64,000 nt of DNA from an uncultured Dokdonia sp. (GCF_937910895.1 NZ_CALEMI010000067.1:1-64000); one strand, 5' to 3'. Positions 54,104 to 63,038 are shown, counted from the first letter of the stretch. Numbers and translations: made by a program. The notes: generated by a model not told the origin, from the sequence alone.

Positions 54104-54191
54104 AGTATTCTAATTTTATAGTTGCAAGATACGTGTTGTTACGCTTTCGCGAAAGCGTACTTATGTGCATTCCTTTTTTATGAAACACAAA

Positions 54192-54236
54192 GTAAACATA
54201 AAGCCGTCTCAGTTAACATTAACCTTACATAAACAT
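54192..54236 (+). promoter_or_regulatory. Pho-box-like direct repeats before the TonB receptor
   Basis: TTAACATTAAC (54213-54223) is followed directly by CTTACATAAAC (54224-54234), a direct repeat with 11-bp period and 8 of 11 matches. A related AAACATAAA is at 54194-54202. The 11-bp period is what PhoB-type dimers recognise. The site is about 90 bp before the start codon. Confidence 0.45.
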
Positions 54237-54324
54237 CACAACTTCCTAAAATAACAATAACACTCAGTTAACCACTTTGCCTCTTTACTGCCATTTCTTT
54301 GCACCAGAAAATAAACCCTAATTA

Positions 54325-57150
54325 ATGAAACAATTTTTTCTTTTTACAATACTACTTTTTTCACTTGCAATGCAGGCACAAGGAAATGGCTCCATTGCAG
54401 GAACGTTAACAGATAAAGAAAGTGCTGATGGACAGCCTTTACCTTTTGCTAGTGTCATCATAAAAGGAACCACGCAAGGATCTACTTCAGATTTTGATGG
54501 TAATTTTATTATAGACAACGTAGTGCCAGGCACGTATACACTTACCATTTCTTTTGTAGGATATGAAACGTTAGAAGTTCCCAATGTAGTGGTTGAATCT
54601 AATAAAATAACAAAAGTAAATACAGGGCTTGGCGCAAGTGCAGCGGCTCTAGATGAGGTGATTATAACCACTACCGTTCGTAGAGAAAGTGAAGTTGCTT
54701 TACTTCTTGACCAACAAAAAGCTGTTGTTCAAAAACAAAGTATTGGTGCAGAAGAGCTGGCTAGAAAAGGAATTGATGATGCCGCTGGAGCTGTCACAAA
54801 AATTTCTGGAATCTCAAAACAAGAAGGCGGAGGTAATGTGTATGTGCGTGGTCTTGGAGATCGGTATCAAAACACAACCTATAATGGATTGCCATTACCT
54901 TCTAATGATATTGACAAAAAGAATATAGATTTAGGTCTATTTTCTTCAGATCTTATTCAGAACATTGGCGTAAGTAAAACATACGCATCCAACTTTTATG
55001 GAGACTTTGCAGCTGGTAACGTAGATATCGTTTCAAAGGAATACACAGGTAAGTTCTTTATAGAAAGTAGCTTAGGTACAGGTATTAATACCAATGCTCA
55101 AGGCGAAAATTTTGTAAGAAGTGAAGGCACTAGCTTTTTTGGATATTATAACAGGTATAATAACAACCCATTTGCAACCATTATTCAAAATGGATTTGAT
55201 CCTGTAGATGGTGGCACTCCTATTAATATTTCTGGAAAAATCACAGGTGGTAATTCTTGGGATATAGGAGAAGAGTCTCGTTTTAGTGTATTTGCAACTG
55301 CTGCTTTTAGTAATGGTTTTGAATATCGCCAAGGACAAGCTGCCAATTTTACTATTGTAGAAGATGTAGTCTTCCCAAATGCAGAAGAGTACGTATATAA
55401 TACGAACACTACGGCGCTATTAAATTTTACGTATAAAATAAACAGCGATCACAAATTAAAATTTAATTCTGTGTTCATTAATGATGCTACAGACGAAGTA
55501 GGCTATTTTGGAACAGAAGGACAAGGTCGTAACAGAGATGCTATCTTAGATACCGACGAAGGTTTTTATGTATCAAACATACAGTTTGATCAAGATATGA
55601 TTTTTGTAAATCAGGTATTAGGAACACATACTTTAGATGAAAATCTAAAACTTGACTGGGCGATAGGAGCAAATACGGTATTAGCACGTCAACCAGATCG
55701 TAGAAGAATTAGTGTAGAAGGGTTTGATAGAACGTTTGACGATGACCCAACTACAAATCCTATCTTCTTTAATAACATTCCTTTCGATAACCAACGGTAT
55801 TTCCAAGATATAGAAGACAAAGAAGTTAATGCCAGATTTAATTTAGAGTACACTTTAAATGAAAATGTAGTATTCAATATCGGGTATAACGGAAGAGTGA
55901 AAGAACGTAATTTTGAAAACATCCGTTATGGATACGATTTTATTGAACCTAACACTCCTGTCCTTGATGTAAATAACCTTGATGCTGTATTTACTCCTGA
56001 AAATCTTGGTGTTGTCTATGACACCTTTGTTTTCAATTCTTTAAATGATAATGAATTTGGAATCGGCAATAGAAACGTACCTGGTGATCCTGAAAACACC
56101 TATACCGGAAATCTTGATATTCACGCTGGAAATGTAGATGCAACACTCAAGCTAGGAGACAAATGGACATTTTCTCCAGGAATCCGTATTGAATCATACA
56201 ACCAAGATATTACCTATGATGTAATAAACTTACTCTCTACAGATCCTGGTTTTGCAAGTGCTAGTGAAACATTTATACTTCCAAGTTTAAACATTAAGTA
56301 TGCTTTAAAAGAAAATCAAAATTTACGTTTTTCTGCTAGTCGTACCGTATCAAATCCAGAATTTAAAGAAGTAGCTCCATTTGTATATGAAGATGTTACT
56401 AATCAAACAGGAGGTAACCCTGATATATTAGGAAACAATCCATTCTCAAATATTTACAATGTTGATTTAAAATACGAATGGTTTTTTGCAAAAGGAGAGA
56501 TTTTTTCTGTTGCCGCTTTCGCGAAACAAATTAATGATCCTGTCAATCTTGTAGTGGCAAACGATGCTACAGGAACACAACGTTTTGTGCGCTCTGGAGA
56601 CCAAGCAGAAGTACTAGGATTAGAAGTAGAATTACGTAAATCTCTTCTTAAAAACGAGGAGGAAGATGCCATTCTTTCTTTTGGATTAAACGCCACCTAT
56701 ATCTACACACAGCAAGATTTGAGAAATTCAGAAGGGTTTATCAATACCACTTTTGATAGAGATACTGATGAGTTACAAGGAGCCTCTCCTTTCTTAATTA
56801 ATGCAGATGTAAGCTATAGTCCAGTATTTACCAAATATGAAAACTACAAACCAACAGCTAACCTTGTATTTTCTTATTTCTCAGATCGTATAGACGCATT
56901 AGGCTCTGGACAACTAGGGAATATTATAGAAACTGGAATCCCAACACTAGACCTTGTATGGAAAAATAGCTTTGGTAAACATATTGAACTTAATGCCAGC
57001 GCAAAAAACATATTAAACCCTACGATCGAGTTCTTCAGAGAAGGAACAAGTTTAGGAGATATTCCTGTAAGTGCTGCAAATGGGAGTAGTAGTATCGCAC
57101 AATACAAGCGAGGAGTAAATCTAAGCTTACAATTCAAATATAAATTTTAA
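54325..57150 (+). CDS. TonB-dependent outer-membrane receptor with carboxypeptidase-regulatory-like domain
   Basis: A 941-aa receptor. The signal peptide (1-18, ending MQAQ) is followed by a CarboxypepD_reg-like beta domain (GSIAGTLTDKESADGQPLPFASV to SFVGYETLEV, about 20-100). The plug follows (VRRESEVALLLDQQKAVVQKQSIGAEELARKG... NVYVRGLGDRYQNTTYNGLPL, about 115-250) and then a 22-strand-type barrel ending in ...LSLQFKYKF. It imports a ligand too large for porins using TonB energy. No SusD partner is present; instead a beta-helix lipoprotein follows 45 bp downstream. Pho-like repeats upstream and the nearby PiT gene suggest a phosphate-containing ligand. A truncated palindromic repeat (56514-56526) is in the barrel. 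Confidence 0.93.
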   Translation: MKQFFLFTILLFSLAMQAQGNGSIAGTLTDKESADGQPLPFASVIIKGTTQGSTSDFDGNFIIDNVVPGTYTLTISFVGYETLEVPNVVVESNKITKVNTGLGASAAALDEVIITTTVRRESEVALLLDQQKAVVQKQSIGAEELARKGIDDAAGAVTKISGISKQEGGGNVYVRGLGDRYQNTTYNGLPLPSNDIDKKNIDLGLFSSDLIQNIGVSKTYASNFYGDFAAGNVDIVSKEYTGKFFIESSLGTGINTNAQGENFVRSEGTSFFGYYNRYNNNPFATIIQNGFDPVDGGTPINISGKITGGNSWDIGEESRFSVFATAAFSNGFEYRQGQAANFTIVEDVVFPNAEEYVYNTNTTALLNFTYKINSDHKLKFNSVFINDATDEVGYFGTEGQGRNRDAILDTDEGFYVSNIQFDQDMIFVNQVLGTHTLDENLKLDWAIGANTVLARQPDRRRISVEGFDRTFDDDPTTNPIFFNNIPFDNQRYFQDIEDKEVNARFNLEYTLNENVVFNIGYNGRVKERNFENIRYGYDFIEPNTPVLDVNNLDAVFTPENLGVVYDTFVFNSLNDNEFGIGNRNVPGDPENTYTGNLDIHAGNVDATLKLGDKWTFSPGIRIESYNQDITYDVINLLSTDPGFASASETFILPSLNIKYALKENQNLRFSASRTVSNPEFKEVAPFVYEDVTNQTGGNPDILGNNPFSNIYNVDLKYEWFFAKGEIFSVAAFAKQINDPVNLVVANDATGTQRFVRSGDQAEVLGLEVELRKSLLKNEEEDAILSFGLNATYIYTQQDLRNSEGFINTTFDRDTDELQGASPFLINADVSYSPVFTKYENYKPTANLVFSYFSDRIDALGSGQLGNIIETGIPTLDLVWKNSFGKHIELNASAKNILNPTIEFFREGTSLGDIPVSAANGSSSIAQYKRGVNLSLQFKYKF

Positions 57151-57195
57151 AAATAAAATCAATCTAATTATTTAAATCAAAAAATAACAGAAAAA

Positions 57196-58383
57196 ATGAA
57201 AAAATCAATTCTTTTATTCAGTGCCTTATTAGCCTTAGCTACAGGCTTTAACTCTTGCTCTAGTGATGATAATGGAGATGTAGAAGTGATCATCAATCCA
57301 GATACAAATCCTAATCCAGATCCAATGGCAGAAGGAAATGAAATCGGAGGAACCCTAACTGCCGATCTAGTTTTAGAAGCAAATGAAGAGTATATCTTAA
57401 CAGAAGCGCTTATCGTTCCTGAAGGATTTACATTAACCATCAATCCTGGTGTTGTTGTAAGAGCAAATACAGGATCTGACGTATTTGTTGCCATTGCTCA
57501 AGGAGGAACTATTAATGCAGAAGGAACCTCTTCAAATCCTATTGTATTTACATCAAATGATGCAACACCTAATGCTGGTGATTGGGGAGGACTTATTGTT
57601 TTAGGTAGAGCTCCAATTAACTCTGTTGCTGGCGGAAACGCTACATCTACTTCTGAAATAGGTGGTCTTCCTTACGGTGGAAGTATAGTTAACGATAATT
57701 CTGGAATCATTCGTTACCTACGTATTGAATATTCAGGAGGAAGCGCAAGTGCTTCATCAGAAAATAATGGATTCTCTTTTTACGGAGTAGGAAATGGAAC
57801 GACTGTAGCGTTTATTCAAGCTTTTGAAGGTCTTGATGATGGTATTGAATTTTTTGGAGGCACTGTAAATGCAAGTAACATCTCTGTAGTAGGTGCTCAA
57901 GATGACTCTGTAGATTGGACGGAAGGATTTACTGGAACACTTACAGATGTATATATCGAGCACAGACAATCACACGATAAAGGAATAGAAGGTGATGGAT
58001 TTAACACAGACATAGGAAACAACGCAAGCCCTATCTTCTGGTCTGCCCCAACAATTAACAACATTACCATTGTAGGTCTTGGATCTACAAATGAAAACGA
58101 AGCAGTACGCTTAAGAGCTGGAACAAGAGCTTTATTTACAAACGTATTGATAGAAGGTTTTGAAGAAGGTTTTGATCTTGACGGTGATGCGGGTGCTAGC
58201 CCAACGGGACAAGGTGTTTTAGATGGTGATACTGGAGTAACAGATGTTACCTTTACAGACGTAATCTTAAACCTTAAAAATGATACAGGAGCAACTTTTA
58301 CAGATGCTACCTTTTTCACAGGAATAGGAAACGGAACAGGAACTGACTACACTTCTTGGAGAGCAGGATGGACTCGTAACTAG
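57196..58383 (+). CDS. Beta-helix lipoprotein linked to the TonB receptor
   Basis: A 395-aa predicted lipoprotein (MKKSILLFSALLALATGFNSC, Cys21). After an Asp/Asn/Pro-rich linker the protein is a right-handed beta-helix-like series of short strands: TLTINPGVVVRANTGSDVFVAIAQGG, PIVFTSNDATPNAGDWGGLIVLGRAPIN, and IEYSGGSASASSENNGFSFYGVG. It resembles lipoproteins often annotated as multidrug transporter or T9SS-associated, but no reliable function is known. The 45-bp gap to the receptor gene indicates an operon. It probably sits on the outer-membrane surface and helps capture the ligand. Confidence 0.8.
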   Translation: MKKSILLFSALLALATGFNSCSSDDNGDVEVIINPDTNPNPDPMAEGNEIGGTLTADLVLEANEEYILTEALIVPEGFTLTINPGVVVRANTGSDVFVAIAQGGTINAEGTSSNPIVFTSNDATPNAGDWGGLIVLGRAPINSVAGGNATSTSEIGGLPYGGSIVNDNSGIIRYLRIEYSGGSASASSENNGFSFYGVGNGTTVAFIQAFEGLDDGIEFFGGTVNASNISVVGAQDDSVDWTEGFTGTLTDVYIEHRQSHDKGIEGDGFNTDIGNNASPIFWSAPTINNITIVGLGSTNENEAVRLRAGTRALFTNVLIEGFEEGFDLDGDAGASPTGQGVLDGDTGVTDVTFTDVILNLKNDTGATFTDATFFTGIGNGTGTDYTSWRAGWTRN

Positions 58384-58415
58384 TCAATACGAGTAAAAAG
58401 AATTTAGCCAATTAA

Positions 58416-58446
58416 AAAATCCCGATCTACGTTAGATCGGGATTTT
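58416..58446 (+). terminator. Rho-independent terminator
   Basis: Perfect 14-bp arms AAAATCCCGATCTA and TAGATCGGGATTTT with a 3-nt loop. It ends the receptor-lipoprotein operon. A degenerate palindromic repeat (58459-58476) follows. Confidence 0.9.
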
Positions 58447-58496
58447 TGTTTTATATACACTTACGTGAAAGCGTACTGTGCCTTATAAAAAGAAAA

Positions 58497-58862
58497 TTAT
58501 TTATTACTTACCACACGTGTACCTTCATTTTTCCAGGTATTCACAGCTGCAATACGAGAATCTTTGTAGTCAACCTCTATAAGAGTATCATCATTCCAGA
58601 AAAACCACTTACCTGTTTTTGCTCCGTTGCTGTATTGTGCGGTAGCTGTTTTTTCTCCTTGTGCATTATAACTTACCCATTCCCCAGTAAGCTTACCTTG
58701 CTCTGTGTAAAAACCTGTTTGACTCACCGTACCATTATCATGATATAAGGTAGCTTCAATAAGGTCTCCCTTTTTGATATATATGTTCTTCTTAGTTTCT
58801 TTTTGAGCGTGTACCGTTGTAATCATTAAAACGGCTACTAATAACATCATTATCTTTTTCAT
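58497..58862 (-). CDS. Exported MORN-repeat-like protein
   Basis: A 121-aa secreted protein with signal peptide (1-19, ending VHAQ). The rest contains three or four MORN-type short repeats of the bacterial variant: ATLYHDNGTVSQTGFYTEQGKLTGEW, YNAQGEKTATAQYSNGAKTGKWFFW. Such proteins are sometimes labelled YwqK-family antitoxin, but nothing here supports a toxin-antitoxin role. It is divergent from the PiT gene, and the direct repeats at 58909-58963 lie 47-101 bp upstream, so phosphate control is likely. Function unknown. Confidence 0.75.
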   Translation of the reverse strand: MKKIMMLLVAVLMITTVHAQKETKKNIYIKKGDLIEATLYHDNGTVSQTGFYTEQGKLTGEWVSYNAQGEKTATAQYSNGAKTGKWFFWNDDTLIEVDYKDSRIAAVNTWKNEGTRVVSNK

Positions 58863-59209
58863 AATTTGAGGCTTTATTCATTAAACTTAACGCTAAGTTA
58901 ATTAAAAATTTACATTTAAAACAAGTTTACCTAACATTTTATTTACATTAAGTTTACATTAAACTTTTAATTATTTGATATTCAGTTTATTATATTTTAG
59001 TTATTTCATAACATTGATAAGCATTTATTTGCTTGTAAAGAGGTATACACCTCATTTCTTTACCAAATATTATATCACCTTAACAGTTTAATAACGCATA
59101 AGAAACAAGCAAAAGTTCTTATCTTTCTCACCGATATAACCTTTACATAACACAAGAGCAATAAGAAATTGAGACTTTTGCGTTTAATCGCTCTTATAGC
59201 ATATAATAC
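58863..59209. promoter_or_regulatory. Divergent regulatory region with Pho-box-like repeats
   Basis: This 347-bp gap holds no gene. On the MORN side are TTTACATTTAA (58909), TTTACCTAACA (58926), and TTTACATTAAG and TTTACATTAAA in direct succession (58942-58963, 11-bp period), plus an inverted repeat AACTTA/TAAGTT (58884-58899). On the PiT side are TAAC pairs 11 bp apart at 59081/59092 and ATAAC pairs at 59136/59147. This matches the geometry of PhoB binding sites. Binding is inferred. Confidence 0.5.
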
Positions 59210-61450
59210 ATGGAGAACATTTATATTTTTATGATTGCTGCTTTAGCCATTCTCGCTATTGCAGATTTAGTAGTAGGCGTGAGTAATGATGCTGTAAATT
59301 TTTTAAATTCTGCTATAGGCTCAAAGGCAATTACTTTTAAAACTATTATGATTGTTGCTAGTATTGGTATTGCGTTTGGCGCACTCTCTTCTAGTGGGAT
59401 GATGGAAGTGGCTCGTAAAGGAATCTTTGATCCAAGTCAGTTTTATTTTAATGAGATCATGATTATTTTTATGGCGGTTATGATTACAGACATTATTTTA
59501 CTAGATATCTTCAATAGTTTGGGAATGCCCACCTCTACAACAGTCTCCATTGTGTTTGAATTATTAGGAGCCGCGGTAGTGATATCTATCGTAAAAATTT
59601 CAAACAACAATGACTCTCTTTCTCAATTAGGGAATTACATAAATACAGATAAGGCTACAGAAATCATTCTTGGTATTTTACTCTCCGTATTTATTGCTTT
59701 TACGGTCGGTGCTATTATTCAGTTCCTGACTAGACTTTTGCTTACTTTTAATTTCGACAAAAAACCATCTTGGGCATCTGCTATTTTTGGAGGTGTAGCT
59801 ATTACATCAATTTCATACTTTATCATTATCAAAGGTCTTAAAGGCGCAGACATTCTTCCCCTTAGTTTTAGTAAATGGGCTAATGAAAATTTACTTCAAT
59901 TTCTTGGAGCAAATATGATTATATGGACTTTTATCTCTTGGTTGTTTCAAAGTGTCTTAAAACAAAATATTTACAAACTAGTTATTATATTAGGAACATT
60001 TGCACTTGCAATGGCTTTTGCAGGAAATGATTTGGTAAATTTTATTGGAGTCCCTATAGCAGCGTATAACTCTTTTGAAGCCTGGTCTGGATCTGGTATA
60101 GTACCCTCTGCATTCAGTATGGAAAAATTGGCTGCCAAAGTACCTACACAACCATTATTACTGCTTGTAGCTGGACTTATTATGGTACTTACATTATGGT
60201 TTAGCAAAAAAGCACGACGCGTTGTAAAAACATCTGTTGATTTATCACGTCAAGATGAAGTTAAAGAACGCTTTAAATCTAATTGGTTATCTCAAAACTT
60301 AGTGCGCTCTGTTATTATCATAAACTCAGGTGTTAATAAAATGCTACCCGACAGCATGAAAAAGAGAATTGAGCATAGCTTTAAAAAAGCAGAAACAACT
60401 GCAACCATCCCCAAGTCAGAACTTCCTGCTTTTGATATGGTACGCGCTTCTGTAAATCTAGTGATCGCTAGCGTGCTTATCTCAATAGCTACTGGATTAA
60501 AGCTTCCACTATCAACAACCTATGTTACTTTTATGGTGGCGATGGGAACTTCATTAGCAGATCGTGCGTGGGGAGCAGAGAGTGCTGTATATCGAGTTGC
60601 TGGAGTACTTAATGTGATTGGAGGGTGGTTTTTAACGGCATTTAGCGCCTTTACCGCTGCTGGTGTACTAGCATATCTCATGTATTTAGGAGGTCACTAT
60701 GCTATTATCGCATTATTCTTTCTTTCAATCATTATGCTTGTACGCAATTATGTTACCAGTAAAAAGAAAAATAAAGAAGCAGAAATTAAAGAAGACTTAC
60801 GCAAAGCAGAAAGCCAAACCATTACAGGTATTATAGAAGAAAGTGCAGACAATATTGCAAAAACAGTTTCTAGAACCAATAAAATCTACACCAACGTTCT
60901 TAAAGGATTATCCAAAGGAAAAGTGAGTAGCCTCAAAAAGAGTCGCGCTGGGGTAGAAAAGTTGAATGATGAGATTGATGAATTACGTGACAACATTTTT
61001 TACTTCATTAAAAACCTTGAAGAAACCAGTGTACGTGGTAGTAACTTTTACATTCAGATTTTAGGCTATCTAGAAGACATCACACAATCGCTGGAATACA
61101 TTGCAAAAGCGAGTTACAAACACGTAAACAATAACCATAAACCTTTACGATTTAATCAGATAAGAGACCTTCAAGAAATTAATCAAAAATTAGAAGAATT
61201 CTTGAATGCTACCGAAGTAGCCTTTAAAGATCGTAACTATGCACAGATTGGAGAACTTCTAGGACGAAAAGAAGATCTTTATAACAGTGTGACTGAAAAA
61301 ATTCAGAAGCAGGTGGCTCGCACACGATCTGAAGAATCGAGTCCTAAAAACACCACCCTATACTTTGGACTGCTCTTAGAAACCAAAGATCTTATTGAAG
61401 AGATTATGAATCTTCTAGATTTATATCACAATGAGCACCAACAGTCATAA
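59210..61450 (+). CDS. PiT-family phosphate transporter with PhoU-like C-terminal domain
   Basis: A 746-aa inner-membrane transporter. The two PiT signature regions are visible (VGVSNDAVNFLNSAIGSKA near residue 22 and FAGNDLVNFIGVPIAAY near 270), with about ten to twelve helices spread over 1-515. The last 200 residues (about 545-746) are soluble and helical (TGIIEESADNIAKTVSRTNKIYTNVLKGLSKGK... DELRDNIFYFIKNLEETS), resembling PhoU/DUF47 regulators of PiT genes, here fused to the transporter. It imports phosphate with a cation. Upstream repeats suggest control by the PhoB-like regulator. Confidence 0.92.
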   Translation: MENIYIFMIAALAILAIADLVVGVSNDAVNFLNSAIGSKAITFKTIMIVASIGIAFGALSSSGMMEVARKGIFDPSQFYFNEIMIIFMAVMITDIILLDIFNSLGMPTSTTVSIVFELLGAAVVISIVKISNNNDSLSQLGNYINTDKATEIILGILLSVFIAFTVGAIIQFLTRLLLTFNFDKKPSWASAIFGGVAITSISYFIIIKGLKGADILPLSFSKWANENLLQFLGANMIIWTFISWLFQSVLKQNIYKLVIILGTFALAMAFAGNDLVNFIGVPIAAYNSFEAWSGSGIVPSAFSMEKLAAKVPTQPLLLLVAGLIMVLTLWFSKKARRVVKTSVDLSRQDEVKERFKSNWLSQNLVRSVIIINSGVNKMLPDSMKKRIEHSFKKAETTATIPKSELPAFDMVRASVNLVIASVLISIATGLKLPLSTTYVTFMVAMGTSLADRAWGAESAVYRVAGVLNVIGGWFLTAFSAFTAAGVLAYLMYLGGHYAIIALFFLSIIMLVRNYVTSKKKNKEAEIKEDLRKAESQTITGIIEESADNIAKTVSRTNKIYTNVLKGLSKGKVSSLKKSRAGVEKLNDEIDELRDNIFYFIKNLEETSVRGSNFYIQILGYLEDITQSLEYIAKASYKHVNNNHKPLRFNQIRDLQEINQKLEEFLNATEVAFKDRNYAQIGELLGRKEDLYNSVTEKIQKQVARTRSEESSPKNTTLYFGLLLETKDLIEEIMNLLDLYHNEHQQS

Positions 61451-61475
61451 AATACGTACTCGTATGTAATAACTT

Positions 61476-61511
61476 AGACCTGATAGAGTATTTCTTTATC
61501 AGGTCTTTTTT
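61476..61511 (+). terminator. Rho-independent terminator
   Basis: AGACCTGATA and TATCAGGTCT with an 11-nt loop and six T, 26 bp after the PiT gene. Confidence 0.9.
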
Positions 61512-61523
61512 ATACTTAAAATT

Positions 61524-62675
61524 ATGGATACGCTTTCGCGAAAATCAATACCGCCAGCCTCTACAAAAACACTTAAAGAAGTAGCTCTTGTCTTTTTTAA
61601 GCTAGGTTGTTTTGCCTTTGGCGGACCTGCAGCTCACATTGCTATGATGGAAGATGAAATCATTACCAAACGCAAATGGATGTCTAGAGAACACTTTTTA
61701 GATCTCATAGGCGCTACCAATCTTATTCCTGGTCCCAACTCTACAGAAATGACGATGCATTGTGGTCATGAACGCGCAGGAAGCAAAGGCCTCTTTGTTG
61801 CTGGAATTGCTTTTATCATACCCGCTGTCGTCATTACGGCACTACTCGCCTATCTCTATGTTTCCTACGGGCAACTTCCTGAAGTCGCTCCTTTTCTATT
61901 TGGGATCAAACCTGCTGTACTCGCTATTATAGCATCAGCCGTATTAAAGTTAGGAAAGAAAGCCATCAAAACAACAGAGCTTATCATCATAGGGATACTC
62001 GTCTTAATGACAGCCTTGTTAGGTGTACATGAAGTCGTTGCATTGCTTGGTGCTGGGATTATTGGGACTTTATACTTTTATCTAAAATCAAAAGTAACCA
62101 CCTCAAAAGCAATCATTCCATTACCGATATTGATTTCTACACTATTGATGAAGACACCCGTACTTCAAGTTTTTTGGACATTTCTTAAAGTAGGCGCTAT
62201 TCTTTATGGCAGTGGCTATGTGCTTTTTGCCTACCTAGATGCCGAACTTGTCTCCAAAGGATGGCTCACAAGAACCGAACTTATAGATGCTATTGCTGTA
62301 GGACAGTTTACCCCAGGTCCTGTACTCTCTACCGCTACTTTTATAGGATACCAACTTTCTGGTTTTGGAGGCGCACTCGCTGCCACCACAGGGATTTTCC
62401 TTCCCTCTTTCCTATTTGTGCTTATCTTAAATCCATTTGTACCTAAGATGCGTTCTTCTAAAATTTTGAGCTACTTCCTAGACACCGTAAATGTTGCCGC
62501 TGTAGCGGTAATGCTTTCCGTACTGATCACGATGAGTATAGATACCCTTACGGATTGGCGTGCGATTCTTATTGTAGGCATCAGTGCATTTTTCATATTT
62601 AGCAAATGGAAAATTAGTGTCATGTGGCTGATTGCAGGAGGGGCTATTCTTGGATATCTATTACAACTTCTTTAA
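61524..62675 (+). CDS. chrA: ChrA-family chromate transporter, two-domain form
   Basis: A 383-aa membrane protein with two homologous halves. The first has FFKLGCFAFGGPAAHIAMME (about 25-45) and LIPGPNSTEM; the second has FLKVGAILYGSGYVLFAYLDAE and GQFTPGPVLSTATFIGYQLSG. These repeated FGGP/PGP motifs define the long-chain CHR family, known for chromate efflux, though many members may move other anions. The N-terminal codons after ATG 61524 fall in a degenerate copy of the interspersed palindrome (61531-61544), giving MDTLSRKS. It sits just after the PiT terminator. Confidence 0.9.
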   Translation: MDTLSRKSIPPASTKTLKEVALVFFKLGCFAFGGPAAHIAMMEDEIITKRKWMSREHFLDLIGATNLIPGPNSTEMTMHCGHERAGSKGLFVAGIAFIIPAVVITALLAYLYVSYGQLPEVAPFLFGIKPAVLAIIASAVLKLGKKAIKTTELIIIGILVLMTALLGVHEVVALLGAGIIGTLYFYLKSKVTTSKAIIPLPILISTLLMKTPVLQVFWTFLKVGAILYGSGYVLFAYLDAELVSKGWLTRTELIDAIAVGQFTPGPVLSTATFIGYQLSGFGGALAATTGIFLPSFLFVLILNPFVPKMRSSKILSYFLDTVNVAAVAVMLSVLITMSIDTLTDWRAILIVGISAFFIFSKWKISVMWLIAGGAILGYLLQLL

Positions 62676-62751
62676 AGCAACTAATCATTCTTTATACGCT
62701 TTCGCGAAAGCGTGTAACTTATCGCCTGTATCCCATAAGAAAGGTATTAAA

Positions 62752-62938
62752 TAACGTGAGTTCGACGTAAAAATTAATAAGTCTTTTAGTGTAATTACAT
62801 TAAAATTTAATGTAATCAGCTTACAATCAATATGTTTGTTCATTTTCTTTGCTCGTCCAAAGAAAACAAAACCAAAAGAAAAGACACTTCTTGTTATACT
62901 GGAGAAAAAGAAGAAAAGCTTATATCGAACTCACGTTA
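62752..62938. mobile_element. MITE-like element with 19-bp terminal inverted repeats
   Basis: Left end TAACGTGAGTTCGACGTAA (62752-62770) and the reverse complement of right end 62920-62938 agree at 17 of 19 positions. Inside is a 9-bp hairpin TTTTCTTTG-ctcgtc-CAAAGAAAA (62843-62866). There is no coding capacity. The right-hand 45 bp recur at 124-168. No clear target-site duplication was seen. Confidence 0.55.
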
Positions 62939-63038
62939 AATAGAAATCTTGCTAGACACTGAAACGAATTCAGCAGATAGCTAGATTAACGTACAATTTT
63001 GAGTGTGTCTTACAAACTTCTCAAAGAAATAGTAGTCT

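Noticed and set aside
57897-58319. Antisense frame of 140 codons in the beta-helix lipoprotein gene
   Set aside because: It is over a convincing coding sequence with signal peptide and operon context; shadow only.
58497-58862. Toxin-antitoxin antitoxin (YwqK-like) label for the MORN-like gene
   Set aside because: The protein is secreted, and no toxin gene lies nearby.
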